Assembly (NCBI GenBank): GCA_963977525.1
Contig: CAXBPC010000023.1
Location: forward strand, 1-64,000
From: Ancylomarina sp963977525
GTDB taxonomy: Bacteria; Bacteroidota; Bacteroidia; Bacteroidales; Marinifilaceae
Length of the DNA: 64,000 nt
Direction: 5' to 3'
The translations under genes were made by a program, and so were the position numbers. How positions within the stretch are numbered: position 1 is the first letter of the stretch; every line of letters begins with the position of its first letter. The notes under the pieces are model-generated. The model was given only the letters and a program-made list of their open reading frames with translations. It ran no database searches and was not told the DNA's origin. Positions 8,101 through 16,684 of this stretch are shown in pieces.

Positions 8101-8134
8101 AACGCTGTCAGCTACGAGCAGGCTGACAGGTTTT
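8101..8134. repeat. 29-bp repeat beside the paralog pair, right copy, with hairpin
   Basis: The right-hand match to 5169-5197. Here the arms CTGTCAGC and GCTGACAG pair perfectly over a 9-nt loop and are followed by GTTTT, so this copy could also act as a plus-strand terminator. Confidence 0.65.
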
Positions 8135-8220
8135 AACGCATATTCCTCAAAACACCTATAAACAGGCCGTTTTGCCTTAACCAAATTTGCTGCGGACTCA
8201 TGACAAGCCATCAGATGGGC

Positions 8221-8424
8221 ATCTGCAGGGCTACAGGTGCTTGCCCAGCCGTCATTTGCTTATCTGTAGCGTTGCAGGTGGTCGCCCGACCATTAAATGA
8301 CTACCTGCACGGCTGCGAGTGCTCGCCCAAGCATTATTTGATCATCTGCAAAGCTGCAGGTGGTCTCCATACCGTTATTTGCATGCCTGCACGGCTGCAG
8401 GTCATCATCCGATGGTCGTTTAAG
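8221..8424. repeat. 41-bp tandem array of variable hairpins, five units, upstream of a DUF6261-like gene
   Basis: Units start at 8221, 8262, 8303, 8344 and 8385, exactly 41 bp apart, each opening with a version of ATCTGCA..GCTGCAGGTG. The array is much richer in G+C than its surroundings. Each unit has a short CTGCA/TGCAG-type hairpin near its start. A second, variable stem lies in mid-unit: GGTC/GACC in unit 2, TGCT/AGCA in unit 3, CATC/GATG in unit 5, with shorter GCT/AGC and GGT/ACC in units 1 and 4. The stem sequences differ while pairing is kept. A period of 41 is not a multiple of three, so the open frame across it is not a gene. Confidence 0.8.
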
Positions 8425-8588
8425 AATAAAAATTGCTACAGATTGCCTTTTTGTGCAAAAAATCAAAATAAAATAGTTAACTAAACACAAATAAATAAGA
8501 ATTTGTATGTTTAGTAGGTGAAAATATTCTATATTTATATCTCTTGTTTAACAAGTGTCGCAATTATATTCACGTAAAGAATTTAGAG

Positions 8589-9323
8589 ATGTTAAAGAAA
8601 ATGTATTTTAGTTTGTTGCAACTTAACGATTTGTTGGGGTATAGCAACGAGATAAACACCTACTTGCAAACCGCCGATATGGAAGGTTTGCAAATAACCA
8701 CTGCCGTAAATAAGCTAAGTGGGAATGTTGAAAAGGGCTTAGGTGTTGCCAACAGGACAAAATCAAGTCAGTTTACAGAGCGTTTACGATTTTTTGATCA
8801 TAGACGAGATGAATCGTTTATCGCTTTTCGTAATTTTATGGAAGCATCAACGCATCGTAAAGATGATAGCCTTGTTCAGGCTGGTGAACAAATTTGTCGT
8901 AGTATTAGATCTCACAATTGGAGCTTGTTTAGTAGAGGCTATAAAGTTCAATCGGCAAAAATGGCTAGTTTAATTAAAGAATTAGATTTGCCTGTAAATC
9001 AGGAATTAATTAGTCAGTTGACCGCCCTGTCGTGGTATACTGATATGGTAGAGGATAATACAGCCTTTAATCAGTTAAACGAGGACAAAAGCCTTTCAGT
9101 TAAGTCGGAGATAGATTACGATACCGAAGAAGTGTATAAAAACGTGCGAATTGCTTGCGAAGAGTTGTTTGAAGCTATTGAAGTGCTAAATCGCATTGCA
9201 CCGAACGAAAAATACACAACTATAGCTCAATTTATAAACGAGTGTACTCAAAAGTATATGGTGGTTGTTCGTTCAAGAAACACCAAAAATGAGAATGCCA
9301 AAACAGAAGTAACAGAGGCTTAA
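8589..9323 (+). CDS. DUF6261-like helical protein, 244 aa
   Basis: A soluble, almost wholly helical protein. It shares with the gene at 27846-28580 a pattern of RRDESFIAFRNFMEA...RKDDS, a helix ending near a W-Y/L-x-x-M-E/V segment, and about the same length (244 aa). This pattern fits the Bacteroidota DUF6261 family, whose function is unknown to me; the family name is given from memory. The start is set at the ATG at 8589, because the frame upstream opens only with a TTG. The gene is preceded by a 41-bp hairpin array, as is its distant paralog. Two hairpins follow (9330-9396 and 9476-9506). Confidence 0.65.
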   Translation: MLKKMYFSLLQLNDLLGYSNEINTYLQTADMEGLQITTAVNKLSGNVEKGLGVANRTKSSQFTERLRFFDHRRDESFIAFRNFMEASTHRKDDSLVQAGEQICRSIRSHNWSLFSRGYKVQSAKMASLIKELDLPVNQELISQLTALSWYTDMVEDNTAFNQLNEDKSLSVKSEIDYDTEEVYKNVRIACEELFEAIEVLNRIAPNEKYTTIAQFINECTQKYMVVVRSRNTKNENAKTEVTEA

Positions 9324-9329
9324 TAAAAA

Positions 9330-9396
9330 AGCTGAGGCTCCTTAAATTCTCATATTAACCCGCTAAAGTTTAAAAAGGGAATTGAGGGCCTCGGCT
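9330..9396 (+). terminator. Long stem-loop after the DUF6261-like gene
   Basis: AGCTGAGGCTC (9330-9340) pairs with GGGCCTCGGCT (9385-9395) with two mismatches, and AAATT with AATT inside it, over a loop of about 40 nt. The T run comes only at 9417. Confidence 0.45.
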
Positions 9397-9475
9397 TGCT
9401 GATAAAAATACAATCATTTTTTTATTAGTATCTATTATGACTCGATATTATTTACAAAGCGACATAAACAAGTAT

Positions 9476-9506
9476 AATCCTCCTAGAGATAGGGGGATTT
9501 TTTATT
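9476..9506 (+). terminator. Intrinsic terminator
   Basis: AATCCTCC (9476-9483) pairs with GGGGGATT (9492-9499, allowing T-G), followed by TTTTTATT. Confidence 0.6.
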
Positions 9507-9582
9507 AAATATGAGTTAGCTTTCATTTTCATAATTGAAATGAATATCTTCAAGACCTGAATTTAACCCAAAAGGAAACCTA

Positions 9583-10212
9583 ATGAAATTGATCTGTATA
9601 TCGGATACACATGGTAAGCATAGCGATGTTAAGTTAACACCAGCTGATATGATTATTCATGCAGGAGACATGAGTGAGATGGGGACTAAGGAGCAAATTC
9701 AAGATTTTATCGATTGGTTTTCATCTCTCGATTATCGGTATAAAATATTGGTGGCTGGTAACCACGATTTCTTTTTTGAGCAAGCCACATCGAAAGAAAT
9801 AAGAAAGATGATTCCCAAAGGCGTTATTTACCTTTGCGATTCAGGTGTTGAGATTGAAGGGGTTAAGTTTTGGGGATCGCCTGTTCAGCCTTGGTATCAC
9901 AATTGGGCTTTTAATAAAAGTGTGAAGACGATTAGTAAACATTGGAACGAGATACCAAATGATACCGATATTTTAATTACGCATGTACCACCACAGAGCA
10001 TTTTGGATAAGAATAGGAGAGATGAGCTGTGTGGTTGTCCGCAATTAACCCCTCGAGTTAAAGAGGTGAAGCCACGCTACCATATTTTTGGTCACATTCA
10101 CGAAAGTTATGGTGTGCTCGAATCTGATGGGGTCATTTATATGAACTGTAGCAGTCTTAATAATCTGTACGAATATCAGAATGAACCCATATTAATTGAT
10201 CTCGATTTCTAA
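9583..10212 (+). CDS. Calcineurin-like metallophosphoesterase (MPPED/UPF0046 type), 209 aa
   Basis: A dimetal phosphoesterase. All the metal-binding motifs are present in order: SDTHGKH near residue 7, HAGDMSE near 26, AGNHDFFFE near 59, THVPP near 144 and FGHIHE near 169. It is cytoplasmic, with no signal peptide. Members of this group hydrolyse phosphodiesters, including cyclic nucleotides, but the natural substrate cannot be read from the sequence. It lies 45 bp upstream of the Cache-PAS-CBS-nucleotidyltransferase gene in the same orientation, so the two may be co-transcribed. A phosphodiesterase beside a nucleotidyltransferase signalling protein is suggestive but unproven. Confidence 0.88.
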   Translation: MKLICISDTHGKHSDVKLTPADMIIHAGDMSEMGTKEQIQDFIDWFSSLDYRYKILVAGNHDFFFEQATSKEIRKMIPKGVIYLCDSGVEIEGVKFWGSPVQPWYHNWAFNKSVKTISKHWNEIPNDTDILITHVPPQSILDKNRRDELCGCPQLTPRVKEVKPRYHIFGHIHESYGVLESDGVIYMNCSSLNNLYEYQNEPILIDLDF

Positions 10213-10257
10213 TAAAGATGTTATCTTCAAGTTTGAAAACCTTCTATACACGCTAAT

Positions 10258-12723
10258 ATGATGGATAAAAAAAGCAATAAGTTTATATATAGTATTGTGG
10301 TGCCAACTATACTTGCAATGAGCATGTTTGTGGTGTCGTTTTATGTCATAATCATTCCTTTGTTCGAGCAGAGTATGATGGATAGGAAGAAGGAGATGAT
10401 AGGCGAACTGACTAATACAGCTTGGAGTGTTTTGGCTGAATATAAGGATGCCTATGAAAGTGGCTCATTATCGTTTAAGGAGGCACAAGAGAGAGCAGCA
10501 GATCAGATTGAGAAAATGAGGTATGGTAAGGAACAGAAGGATTATTTCTGGATTATATCAACCAGCCCTACTATGATTAGGCACCCATATAGACCAGAGC
10601 TAAATGGTAAGGATATGTCTAATTTCGCGGATACTCATGAAAATATAGTGTTTGTAGATGCTGCTAAATTGGTGAAAGAAAAAGGCGAAGGAACTATAGA
10701 ATATTACTGGCAATGGAAAGACGATGCCACTAAGGTTGTGCCTAAATTATCGTATGTAAAAGGATTTGAAGATTGGAATTGGATTATTGGTACGGGTATT
10801 TATCTCGAAGATGTGCAGCTTGAGATCAAGAATTTAAAGAAATCCTTATTTCGAGTTTCATTCATTATCGTACTCTTAATGCTTGTTATTTTGGTCTACA
10901 TTCTACGACAGTCTATGGCCATTGAGAATAAGAGGCTAAAGGCAGAGGAGCAATTGCGCTTATCCATCCAAAAATATAAAAGCCTTGTTGATGCATCGAC
11001 GGAAGGAACATTGATGTTGGTAAAGGGCAAAGTCGTGTTTACAAATATCAAATTTATTAGTTTCCTGAAGGATGAAAATGAGGCTTTGGTGGGAACTGAC
11101 TTTTCGAGTTTGTTTAGAAAAAATTGGGACGAAATGGTTTCGATGATAACCAACCCTAAGAAAACGTACACCTTCGAGACAGAATTGCTTCATGCGAAAG
11201 CGGGTATGCAGAATGTTGTTGTTTCTGTAACTCAGATCACGCAATCGGGACAAATTGGGTATATCATAGCAGTAAGAAATGTAACCGAGAATAAACGCCT
11301 AAGGTTGGATGCTCAGAAAATATCAGACGATATTCAACTGTCTTTGCAGCTAATGAATCAGCCTGTTCACAACCTAATCAATAAGAATGTAACCTGTAGT
11401 TTAAGCGAAACGATTAGCGATGTTGCAAAAATCATGACAGATAATCGTTCTAAACTGATTTGTGTTAAGGAAAAAGAAGATATAATTGGTGTTGTTACCG
11501 ATACGGATTTAAGAAGAAGGGTGTTGGCAAAAAATGAGGCAGCCGATAAGCCTATTTATTCTGTAATGACATCGCCCGTAAAATCGATTAATCAGGATGC
11601 TTTATTGTATGAGGCGGTCCTACTATTCGAGCAGAAAGACATCACGCACTTATTAGTCGAAGATAACTACGGACAAATTGTAGGAAATATTAGTAGTAAG
11701 CAATGTTTGGAAATGCAACGTAATTCATTGAGTTACCTAATTCGAGAGATTAATGCTTGTTTCGTCATTAGCGACCTGAAGAAAATATACGATAAGGTGC
11801 CAATCCTTGTTCAAGCAATTTTTACAAGTACTGAAAATATAAACAGTGTTTCTCGAATGATTACTTCTATTGCTGATGCAATTAATAAGAGAATAATTGA
11901 AATTGCACTAAGTGAAGTGGGAGAGCCTCCTTGTAAATTTGCCTTCGTAGCTATGGGAAGTGAAGGTCGTGGTGAGCAAACTCTAAACGCAGATCAGGAT
12001 AACGCCATTGTTTTTGAAGATGATAAGGAAGAGAATAAGGACTACTTTTTACGTTTATCAGAGATTATTAATGAAAACCTACATGCCATTGGTTATTCGA
12101 GGTGTAAGGGCGATTTAATGGCTGGAAATCCAGAGTGGTGTAATTCTATAAATGTTTGGAAAGATTACTTTTCAAATTGGATTAATAATCCAGATATGTC
12201 TAACGTTCTAGACAGCTCGATATTCTTTGATATGCGTTTAATTTATGGAAGTGATGAGCTTGTGACGAGTCTATTCGATCACGTTCACGCTAGTTTAGAT
12301 GGGAATGTAGCATTCTTCAATCAACTCGTTAAAACGGTTACTCAAAAGAAGCCTATCATCGAAAAGAAACATGTTGATATCAAGCAGTTCTTAGTGCCTA
12401 TAATTGGTTATTTAAGAATTCATTCACTTCACAATGCCTTGCCTGAGACAAATAGCTTATTACGCTTAAATAAGCTAATGGCTCACGATGTGATTCCTGA
12501 GAAGACAGGTGAGCAGATTGAAATGATTTACAACTTTTTAATGCACTTGCGTATTAAATGGCAGCTTGACCTACTCCTTGATAATGATTCGCCCGATAAT
12601 TTGATTCAATTGAAGGATTTAACGGATATAGATAAGGGAACTTTAAAAAAGATAGTAAGCGAAATAACCAAGCTTCAAGACGATTTACAGAAATTCTTTA
12701 AAGTATCGGAATATCAGCAATAA
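10258..12723 (+). CDS. Membrane sensor: Cache + PAS + CBS pair + DUF294 nucleotidyltransferase, 821 aa
   Basis: Domains in order: membrane helix (about 10-33); extracellular single Cache-type domain (about 40-190, with KDYFWIISTSPTMIRHP and WNWIIGTGIY); second membrane helix (about 198-217); PAS domain (about 235-345); two CBS repeats (about 355-480); a GlnD-like DUF294 nucleotidyltransferase core with G567-S568 and D579/D581 (MGSEGRGEQTLNADQDNA); and a C-terminal DUF294_C helical region to about 815. The catalytic G-S-x10-D-x-D pattern is intact. The design implies that an external small molecule, and an adenine nucleotide at the CBS pair, control nucleotidyl transfer to an unknown target. 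The phosphoesterase just upstream may be its partner. A strong terminator follows. Confidence 0.85.
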   Translation: MMDKKSNKFIYSIVVPTILAMSMFVVSFYVIIIPLFEQSMMDRKKEMIGELTNTAWSVLAEYKDAYESGSLSFKEAQERAADQIEKMRYGKEQKDYFWIISTSPTMIRHPYRPELNGKDMSNFADTHENIVFVDAAKLVKEKGEGTIEYYWQWKDDATKVVPKLSYVKGFEDWNWIIGTGIYLEDVQLEIKNLKKSLFRVSFIIVLLMLVILVYILRQSMAIENKRLKAEEQLRLSIQKYKSLVDASTEGTLMLVKGKVVFTNIKFISFLKDENEALVGTDFSSLFRKNWDEMVSMITNPKKTYTFETELLHAKAGMQNVVVSVTQITQSGQIGYIIAVRNVTENKRLRLDAQKISDDIQLSLQLMNQPVHNLINKNVTCSLSETISDVAKIMTDNRSKLICVKEKEDIIGVVTDTDLRRRVLAKNEAADKPIYSVMTSPVKSINQDALLYEAVLLFEQKDITHLLVEDNYGQIVGNISSKQCLEMQRNSLSYLIREINACFVISDLKKIYDKVPILVQAIFTSTENINSVSRMITSIADAINKRIIEIALSEVGEPPCKFAFVAMGSEGRGEQTLNADQDNAIVFEDDKEENKDYFLRLSEIINENLHAIGYSRCKGDLMAGNPEWCNSINVWKDYFSNWINNPDMSNVLDSSIFFDMRLIYGSDELVTSLFDHVHASLDGNVAFFNQLVKTVTQKKPIIEKKHVDIKQFLVPIIGYLRIHSLHNALPETNSLLRLNKLMAHDVIPEKTGEQIEMIYNFLMHLRIKWQLDLLLDNDSPDNLIQLKDLTDIDKGTLKKIVSEITKLQDDLQKFFKVSEYQQ

Positions 12724-12742
12724 TTTAAGCTGTCCCAGATAT

Positions 12743-12781
12743 AAAAATAGCCCTACTTTATTATAAAGTAGGGCTATTTTT
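12743..12781. terminator. Bidirectional intrinsic terminator
   Basis: AAAAATAGCCCTACTTTA (12743-12760) pairs perfectly with 12764-12781 over a 3-nt loop, with an A run on the left and a T run on the right. It can end the sensor gene and also block reading from the FKBP side. Confidence 0.9.
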
Positions 12782-12847
12782 GTGCAATATTCTTACAGGA
12801 TAAACATACCCTTTTTTTATCAATAACACTTCTTTGGGCAAAACCCT

Positions 12848-12900
12848 GCGGGTCGGGCTATCCGCACTCGCTCTTTGTTAAATAAAAGACAAAGGAGCTC
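12848..12900. repeat. REP-like element with GCGG...CCGC hairpin
   Basis: GCGGGTCGGGCTATCCGC (12848-12865) has a GCGG/CCGC stem. It is followed by GCTCTTTGT/ACAAAGGAGC, a second hairpin with one bulge. This G+C-rich motif resembles widespread intergenic repeats of Bacteroidota, from memory. No gene is present between 12782 and 12978. Confidence 0.5.
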
Positions 12901-12978
12901 AAACAAACACTACTATCCCTTTTGCAAAATAAACATCACTCTGCTAGAAACTCTTAATTCATAACTTATAATTATAAA

Positions 12979-13368
12979 TTAGTTAACCTTTATAAGTTGA
13001 ATGTCGAAGATAAGTACGGATCCGCCAGGGATTGAACCATTATCCTCAATTCCATATGCCAAATGAGCAGGAATAAATAGAATACCTTCACCGCCTTCTT
13101 TAAAAAGTTGCATGCCTTCAATCCAGCCAGGAATAACTTCCGCCATATTAATCTCAAAGCTTTGGTTTTGGTCGAAGGCTTCACCATCGGTAAAATAGCC
13201 AAAGTAGTTAATCGTAATATTCGAATCAGGGCTTGGACACTTGCCGTCACCCTCCTTGAAAATCGAGTAGTATAAACCAGAATCTGTTTTCTGGGCATCT
13301 AGCTTATTTGCCTTTATATAAGCTTTGATAGCTTCTTCGTTCTGGTGCTTAAATCTATATTTCTTCAT
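12979..13368 (-). CDS. FKBP-type peptidyl-prolyl cis-trans isomerase, 129 aa
   Basis: Catalyses proline cis-trans isomerisation during protein folding. The N-terminal 30 residues form a charged helix. The FKBP domain follows from about residue 32, with the family landmarks GLYYSIFKEG, NITINYFGYFTDGEAFDQ, the VIPGWIEGMQLFKEGG core, and AHLAYGIE...GSIPGGSVLIFDIQL. There is no signal peptide, so it should act in the cytoplasm, unlike the lipoprotein FKBPs common in this phylum. It stands alone between a bidirectional terminator and the 73-bp repeat at 13461. Confidence 0.92.
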   Translation of the reverse strand: MKKYRFKHQNEEAIKAYIKANKLDAQKTDSGLYYSIFKEGDGKCPSPDSNITINYFGYFTDGEAFDQNQSFEINMAEVIPGWIEGMQLFKEGGEGILFIPAHLAYGIEDNGSIPGGSVLIFDIQLIKVN

Positions 13369-13460
13369 TTTTTTGTATTCTATTCTACAATATAGGGGAA
13401 GAGAAACGCTCTTCGATGCAAAGTTACTATTTCCCTTCTTTATATAGTAAGGTTTTGAGA

Positions 13461-13533
13461 CAAGATTGATCGTGGGAAGATTTGAAATGACTTATTACTA
13501 GAAAGAAAATTTTAGCCTTACACTTATATGGTT
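13461..13533 (+). repeat. 73-bp direct repeat, left copy
   Basis: Matches 20930-21002 at about 65 of 73 positions in the same orientation. Both start CAAGAT and share GTGGGAAGATTTGAAAT and a following TTACTAGAAAGAAAATTTTA. In the right copy the repeat runs into the start codon of the nuclease gene at 20997. Here the matching ATG (13528) opens only a few codons, so this copy looks like a stray piece of that gene's 5' flank. Confidence 0.75.
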
Positions 13534-13539
13534 CAAGCA

Positions 13540-14031
13540 TCAGAGCTCTTTTTCCATAATGTAATCGTCCATTACAAAATCATTACCAATATCAATCACG
13601 ATATCCCTTAGCTGCTTAAACCCTATTTTTTCGTAAGCTTTAATTGTTTCTATATTGTTTTTATTAACTGTAAGCGATATCGTTTGGTATCCCAAGTGTT
13701 CGGCTGTTGTTTCAAGAAAGTGCATGGTCTTTTTACCGATGCCTTTACCTCTCCATTCTCTCAAAATATAGATTTTGCTTAAAAATAAGCATTCCTTTTT
13801 TTTGTAATAGGAGAGATAACCCACATTGGAGCCCTGATGCGTGATGAGGTAATATAAAGCTCCCTCTTCAATCTGATCTTTTATTGCCTCTACTGTTTGA
13901 TACTTTTTAAGCATGTAATCAACTTGTCGGGCTCCAATAATATCGGTGTAATATTCCTTCCAAATGATTGAGGCCAAATCAGAGATAGTTTTGTAATCAT
14001 ATTCGGTATTTGCGATGTTTATTTTTGTCAT
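13540..14031 (-). CDS. GNAT-family N-acetyltransferase, 163 aa
   Basis: Transfers an acetyl group from acetyl-CoA to an amine. The acetyl-CoA pyrophosphate-binding motif is clear: LREWRGKGIGKKTMHFLE, the R/Q-x-x-G-x-G/A pattern, near residue 95. Motif B follows as a strand and NKNNIETIKAYEKIGFK near 122-138. The ATG at 14031 leaves a 46-bp gap to the thiolase gene; a longer frame would overlap the thiolase and has an atypical N-terminus. As the last gene of the catabolic operon it may act on an amine intermediate, but GNAT proteins of this type often act on unrelated substrates. Confidence 0.85.
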   Translation of the reverse strand: MTKINIANTEYDYKTISDLASIIWKEYYTDIIGARQVDYMLKKYQTVEAIKDQIEEGALYYLITHQGSNVGYLSYYKKKECLFLSKIYILREWRGKGIGKKTMHFLETTAEHLGYQTISLTVNKNNIETIKAYEKIGFKQLRDIVIDIGNDFVMDDYIMEKEL

Positions 14032-14077
14032 AACTACTGGGTTTATTGCATAGATGTAGTACTGAACGATTACTCTC

Positions 14078-15280
14078 CTAAACCTTTTCGAGCACAAGGG
14101 CTATTCCCTGTCCAACGCCAATGCACATGGTGCAAAGGGCTCTCTTTGAATTCGAACGCTGAAGCTGATATAAGGCTGATGTCACAATTCTGGCACCACT
14201 CATTCCCAAAGGATGTCCCATAGCTATTGCGCCTCCTAATGGGTTAATCCGGGGATCATGATCCTTAATCCCAAGTTCACGAATACAGGCAAGTGCCTGG
14301 GCTGCAAAAGCCTCATTAAGTTCGATAATATCCATCTCATCTAGCTTTAAGCCCAAGTGTTTTAAGAGTCCATTTGTAGCTGGAACGGGTCCCATACCCA
14401 TAGTTCGGGGCTGAACACCAGCGGTTTTCATGCCCAGAATTTTAGCCTTGGCTTTTAAACCGTATTTCTTTACAGCCTTTTCGGAGGCAATAATCAAAGC
14501 AGCAGCACCGTCGTTCACGCCCGATGCATTCCCGGCTGTAATACTTCCATTTTCGCTAATCAGTGTTTTTAAAGATGCTAACTTATCAAGCGACGTTAAT
14601 CGAGGATGTTCGTCTTTATCTACTCGTATGGCTTCACTTTTACGTTGAGGAATAAATACGGGGATTATTTCATCAGCTAGAAAACCTTTGTATTGTGCAG
14701 CATGCGCTTTTTCTTGACTCCATTGTGCAAACTTGTCCTGATCTTCCCGACTGATATTAAAATCAGCAGCAATATTTTCTGCTGTTTCTATCATGGATTC
14801 GCTGCCGTATTTTTTATCTAAAGCCGGATTCACAAAACGCCAACCTATAGTAGTGTCGTAAAATTTTTGCGATCGGGAAAAACTACCAGTCGCTTTAGCC
14901 ATAACAAAAGGTGCCCGCGACATGCTTTCAATTCCACCTGCAATAATTAGATCAGCCTCTCCGGATTTTATGGCTCTGGCAGCTGTTCCAATGGCATCCA
15001 TGCCTGAACCGCACAAGCGATTGATGGTGGCTCCAGGTATAGTAACAGGGTATCCGGCAAGTAATAGAGCCATGCGGGCAACATTTCGATTATCTTCTCC
15101 TGCCTGATTGGCACAGCCCATAAGAACATCATCAATATCAGATAGGTTGATATTTTGATTACGTTCCATTAAAGCCTGCAAGGGGATTGCAGCAAGATCG
15201 TCAGCACGTAAAGACGATAAACAACCACCGTATTTACCTACGGGAGTTCTTACAGCATCGCAAATATAGACATCTGTCAT
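14078..15280 (-). CDS. Acetyl-CoA C-acyltransferase (thiolase, 3-oxoadipyl-CoA thiolase type), 400 aa
   Basis: Cleaves a 3-oxoacyl-CoA with CoA to acetyl-CoA and a shortened acyl-CoA. The nucleophile is Cys90 (NRLCGSGMDA). The catalytic His356 lies in LGGAIAMGHPLG and Cys386 in TMCIGVGQG. Length (400 aa) and N-terminus (VYICDAVRTPVGKYGG) are typical of degradative thiolases; the sequence most recalls the PcaF group, from memory. It is the final pathway step if the operon works as read: aminomutase, aminotransferase, CoA-transferase, thiolase. The aminotransferase gene ends 13 bp upstream of it. Confidence 0.92.
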   Translation of the reverse strand: MTDVYICDAVRTPVGKYGGCLSSLRADDLAAIPLQALMERNQNINLSDIDDVLMGCANQAGEDNRNVARMALLLAGYPVTIPGATINRLCGSGMDAIGTAARAIKSGEADLIIAGGIESMSRAPFVMAKATGSFSRSQKFYDTTIGWRFVNPALDKKYGSESMIETAENIAADFNISREDQDKFAQWSQEKAHAAQYKGFLADEIIPVFIPQRKSEAIRVDKDEHPRLTSLDKLASLKTLISENGSITAGNASGVNDGAAALIIASEKAVKKYGLKAKAKILGMKTAGVQPRTMGMGPVPATNGLLKHLGLKLDEMDIIELNEAFAAQALACIRELGIKDHDPRINPLGGAIAMGHPLGMSGARIVTSALYQLQRSNSKRALCTMCIGVGQGIALVLEKV

Positions 15281-15293
15281 AGCGTTTTCTAGT

Positions 15294-16658
15294 TTATTTA
15301 TCTAATGAATGTAATTGTGATTTAAAACGTTTAAACATATTTAAAAGAGCCTGAGATATCATATCAATTTCTTTTTGAGTCATCACTGTTGAAAACATAC
15401 AGGTAAGCGTGTTTATCATCATTATTTTTTCATCTAAGAAAAGATAATCCAGCATTTCATTGATTAAAGATTTTGTTTCTATGCTTTGATAGGCTTCACG
15501 ATAGCTAGTCGGAGCACTTGCCTTTAAATGTAATCGAAACATAGATCCGCTTCCGGTTATTGAAATGGGGACGTTGGCAATTTTTATGGCTTCTTCTATT
15601 TGAGCTCTGCCCTTTTCTGTTAAAGTATTTAGTTTTATAATGGCATTTTGATCAAACATCTCCATGGCAATACGACCTGCGATCATTGTTACAGGATTAG
15701 CCGAAAAGGTTCCAGAATGCGGAAACAGGAGCTTGCTTTCTCTTGGGTCAAGAACTTTCATAATATCAGAACGTCCTACAAAGGCTCCAACAGGAAATCC
15801 ACCACCAATTATCTTCCCCAAAGCGGTTAGGTCGGGCTTTACAGCATAATTTTGCTGAGCACCGCCATAATTAAGACGGTAGGTTACCACTTCGTCAAAG
15901 GCGAGCAGAGCTCCATTTTTTCGGGTCCACTTATATATAGCTTCAATAAATTCAGGCTTTCCTTTCATCAGTCCGACACGATGTGGTACGGGGTCAATTA
16001 TAACACAGGCTATTTCGCTGGCATTTTTATCCAATATTGCCAAAGTTCTTTCAATATCATTGTATGGAAAAATAAGAACATTATCCAAGACCGATTGGGG
16101 TGTTCCATTTGCCAGAGGGACAGAATTGGGCTGGTTTACGTCACCCCAGTTTGTAGGATTAGCCGTTTGGCTAACCTCTGCAAAATCGTAAGTGCCATGG
16201 TAGGCACCTTCGGCTTTGGCTATTTTAGGTCGGCCTGTATAGGCTCGTGCGGTTTTTATCATAGCCATTACAGCTTCTGTTCCTGAATTTACGAAGCGAA
16301 TTTTCTCAAAGGATGGAGTCCTGTCGCACAGCAATTGTGCATAAAGCACTTCGGCTTCAGTAGCCATGGTGTATGCCGTTCCTTTTCGGATTTGTTCGAT
16401 AACAGCATTTGTAATATTAGGATGGGCATGACCATGTATTAAAGCAGCCATATTGTTTCCAAAGTCCAGCCTCTGAATCCCGTTAATATCAGTTGCATAA
16501 CAGCCATTGGCATGACTGATATAATGAGGGTAGGGTTGGTGGAAAATAGTATTTCGACTAACCCCTCCTGGTATTATTTTACAAGCTTGCTTGTAAATTT
16601 CCTCGTTTGTTCGTTTATGAGTTTTCGAATTTTGATGATCAGTATCCATAGTCGTCAT
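15294..16658 (-). CDS. Class III PLP aminotransferase (GSA-aminotransferase-like), 454 aa
   Basis: A fold-type I PLP enzyme. The PLP lysine is Lys282 (TALGKIIGGGFPVGAF), the cofactor-binding Asp255 is in LLAFDEVVTYR, and NSGTEAVMAMIKTAR near 125 binds the phosphate. The overall pattern is closest to glutamate-1-semialdehyde aminomutase and related beta-amino acid transaminases. A haem-biosynthesis role is unlikely here because the gene sits between a CoA-transferase and a thiolase. In this setting the likely reaction is removal of the 3-amino group from a beta-amino acid to give a 3-oxo acid. The start at 16658 gives a charged tail of about 25 residues before the fold. Confidence 0.88.
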   Translation of the reverse strand: MTTMDTDHQNSKTHKRTNEEIYKQACKIIPGGVSRNTIFHQPYPHYISHANGCYATDINGIQRLDFGNNMAALIHGHAHPNITNAVIEQIRKGTAYTMATEAEVLYAQLLCDRTPSFEKIRFVNSGTEAVMAMIKTARAYTGRPKIAKAEGAYHGTYDFAEVSQTANPTNWGDVNQPNSVPLANGTPQSVLDNVLIFPYNDIERTLAILDKNASEIACVIIDPVPHRVGLMKGKPEFIEAIYKWTRKNGALLAFDEVVTYRLNYGGAQQNYAVKPDLTALGKIIGGGFPVGAFVGRSDIMKVLDPRESKLLFPHSGTFSANPVTMIAGRIAMEMFDQNAIIKLNTLTEKGRAQIEEAIKIANVPISITGSGSMFRLHLKASAPTSYREAYQSIETKSLINEMLDYLFLDEKIMMINTLTCMFSTVMTQKEIDMISQALLNMFKRFKSQLHSLDK

Positions 16659-16684
16659 GAATTGAGTTTGGCTGAATTTTTCTA

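Noticed and set aside
8221..8424. Considered a CRISPR array
   Set aside because: Units are degenerate over their whole length with no alternation of identical repeats and unique spacers, and no cas genes are present.
8200..8484. Open frame of 94 codons on the plus strand
   Set aside because: It lies across the 41-bp repeat array; a 41-bp period breaks any reading-frame repeat, and the product has no sensible composition.
15294..16658. Glutamate-1-semialdehyde aminomutase (haem synthesis, HemL)
   Set aside because: Neighbours are all catabolic acyl-CoA enzymes and no other haem genes are close; a beta-amino acid transaminase fits better.
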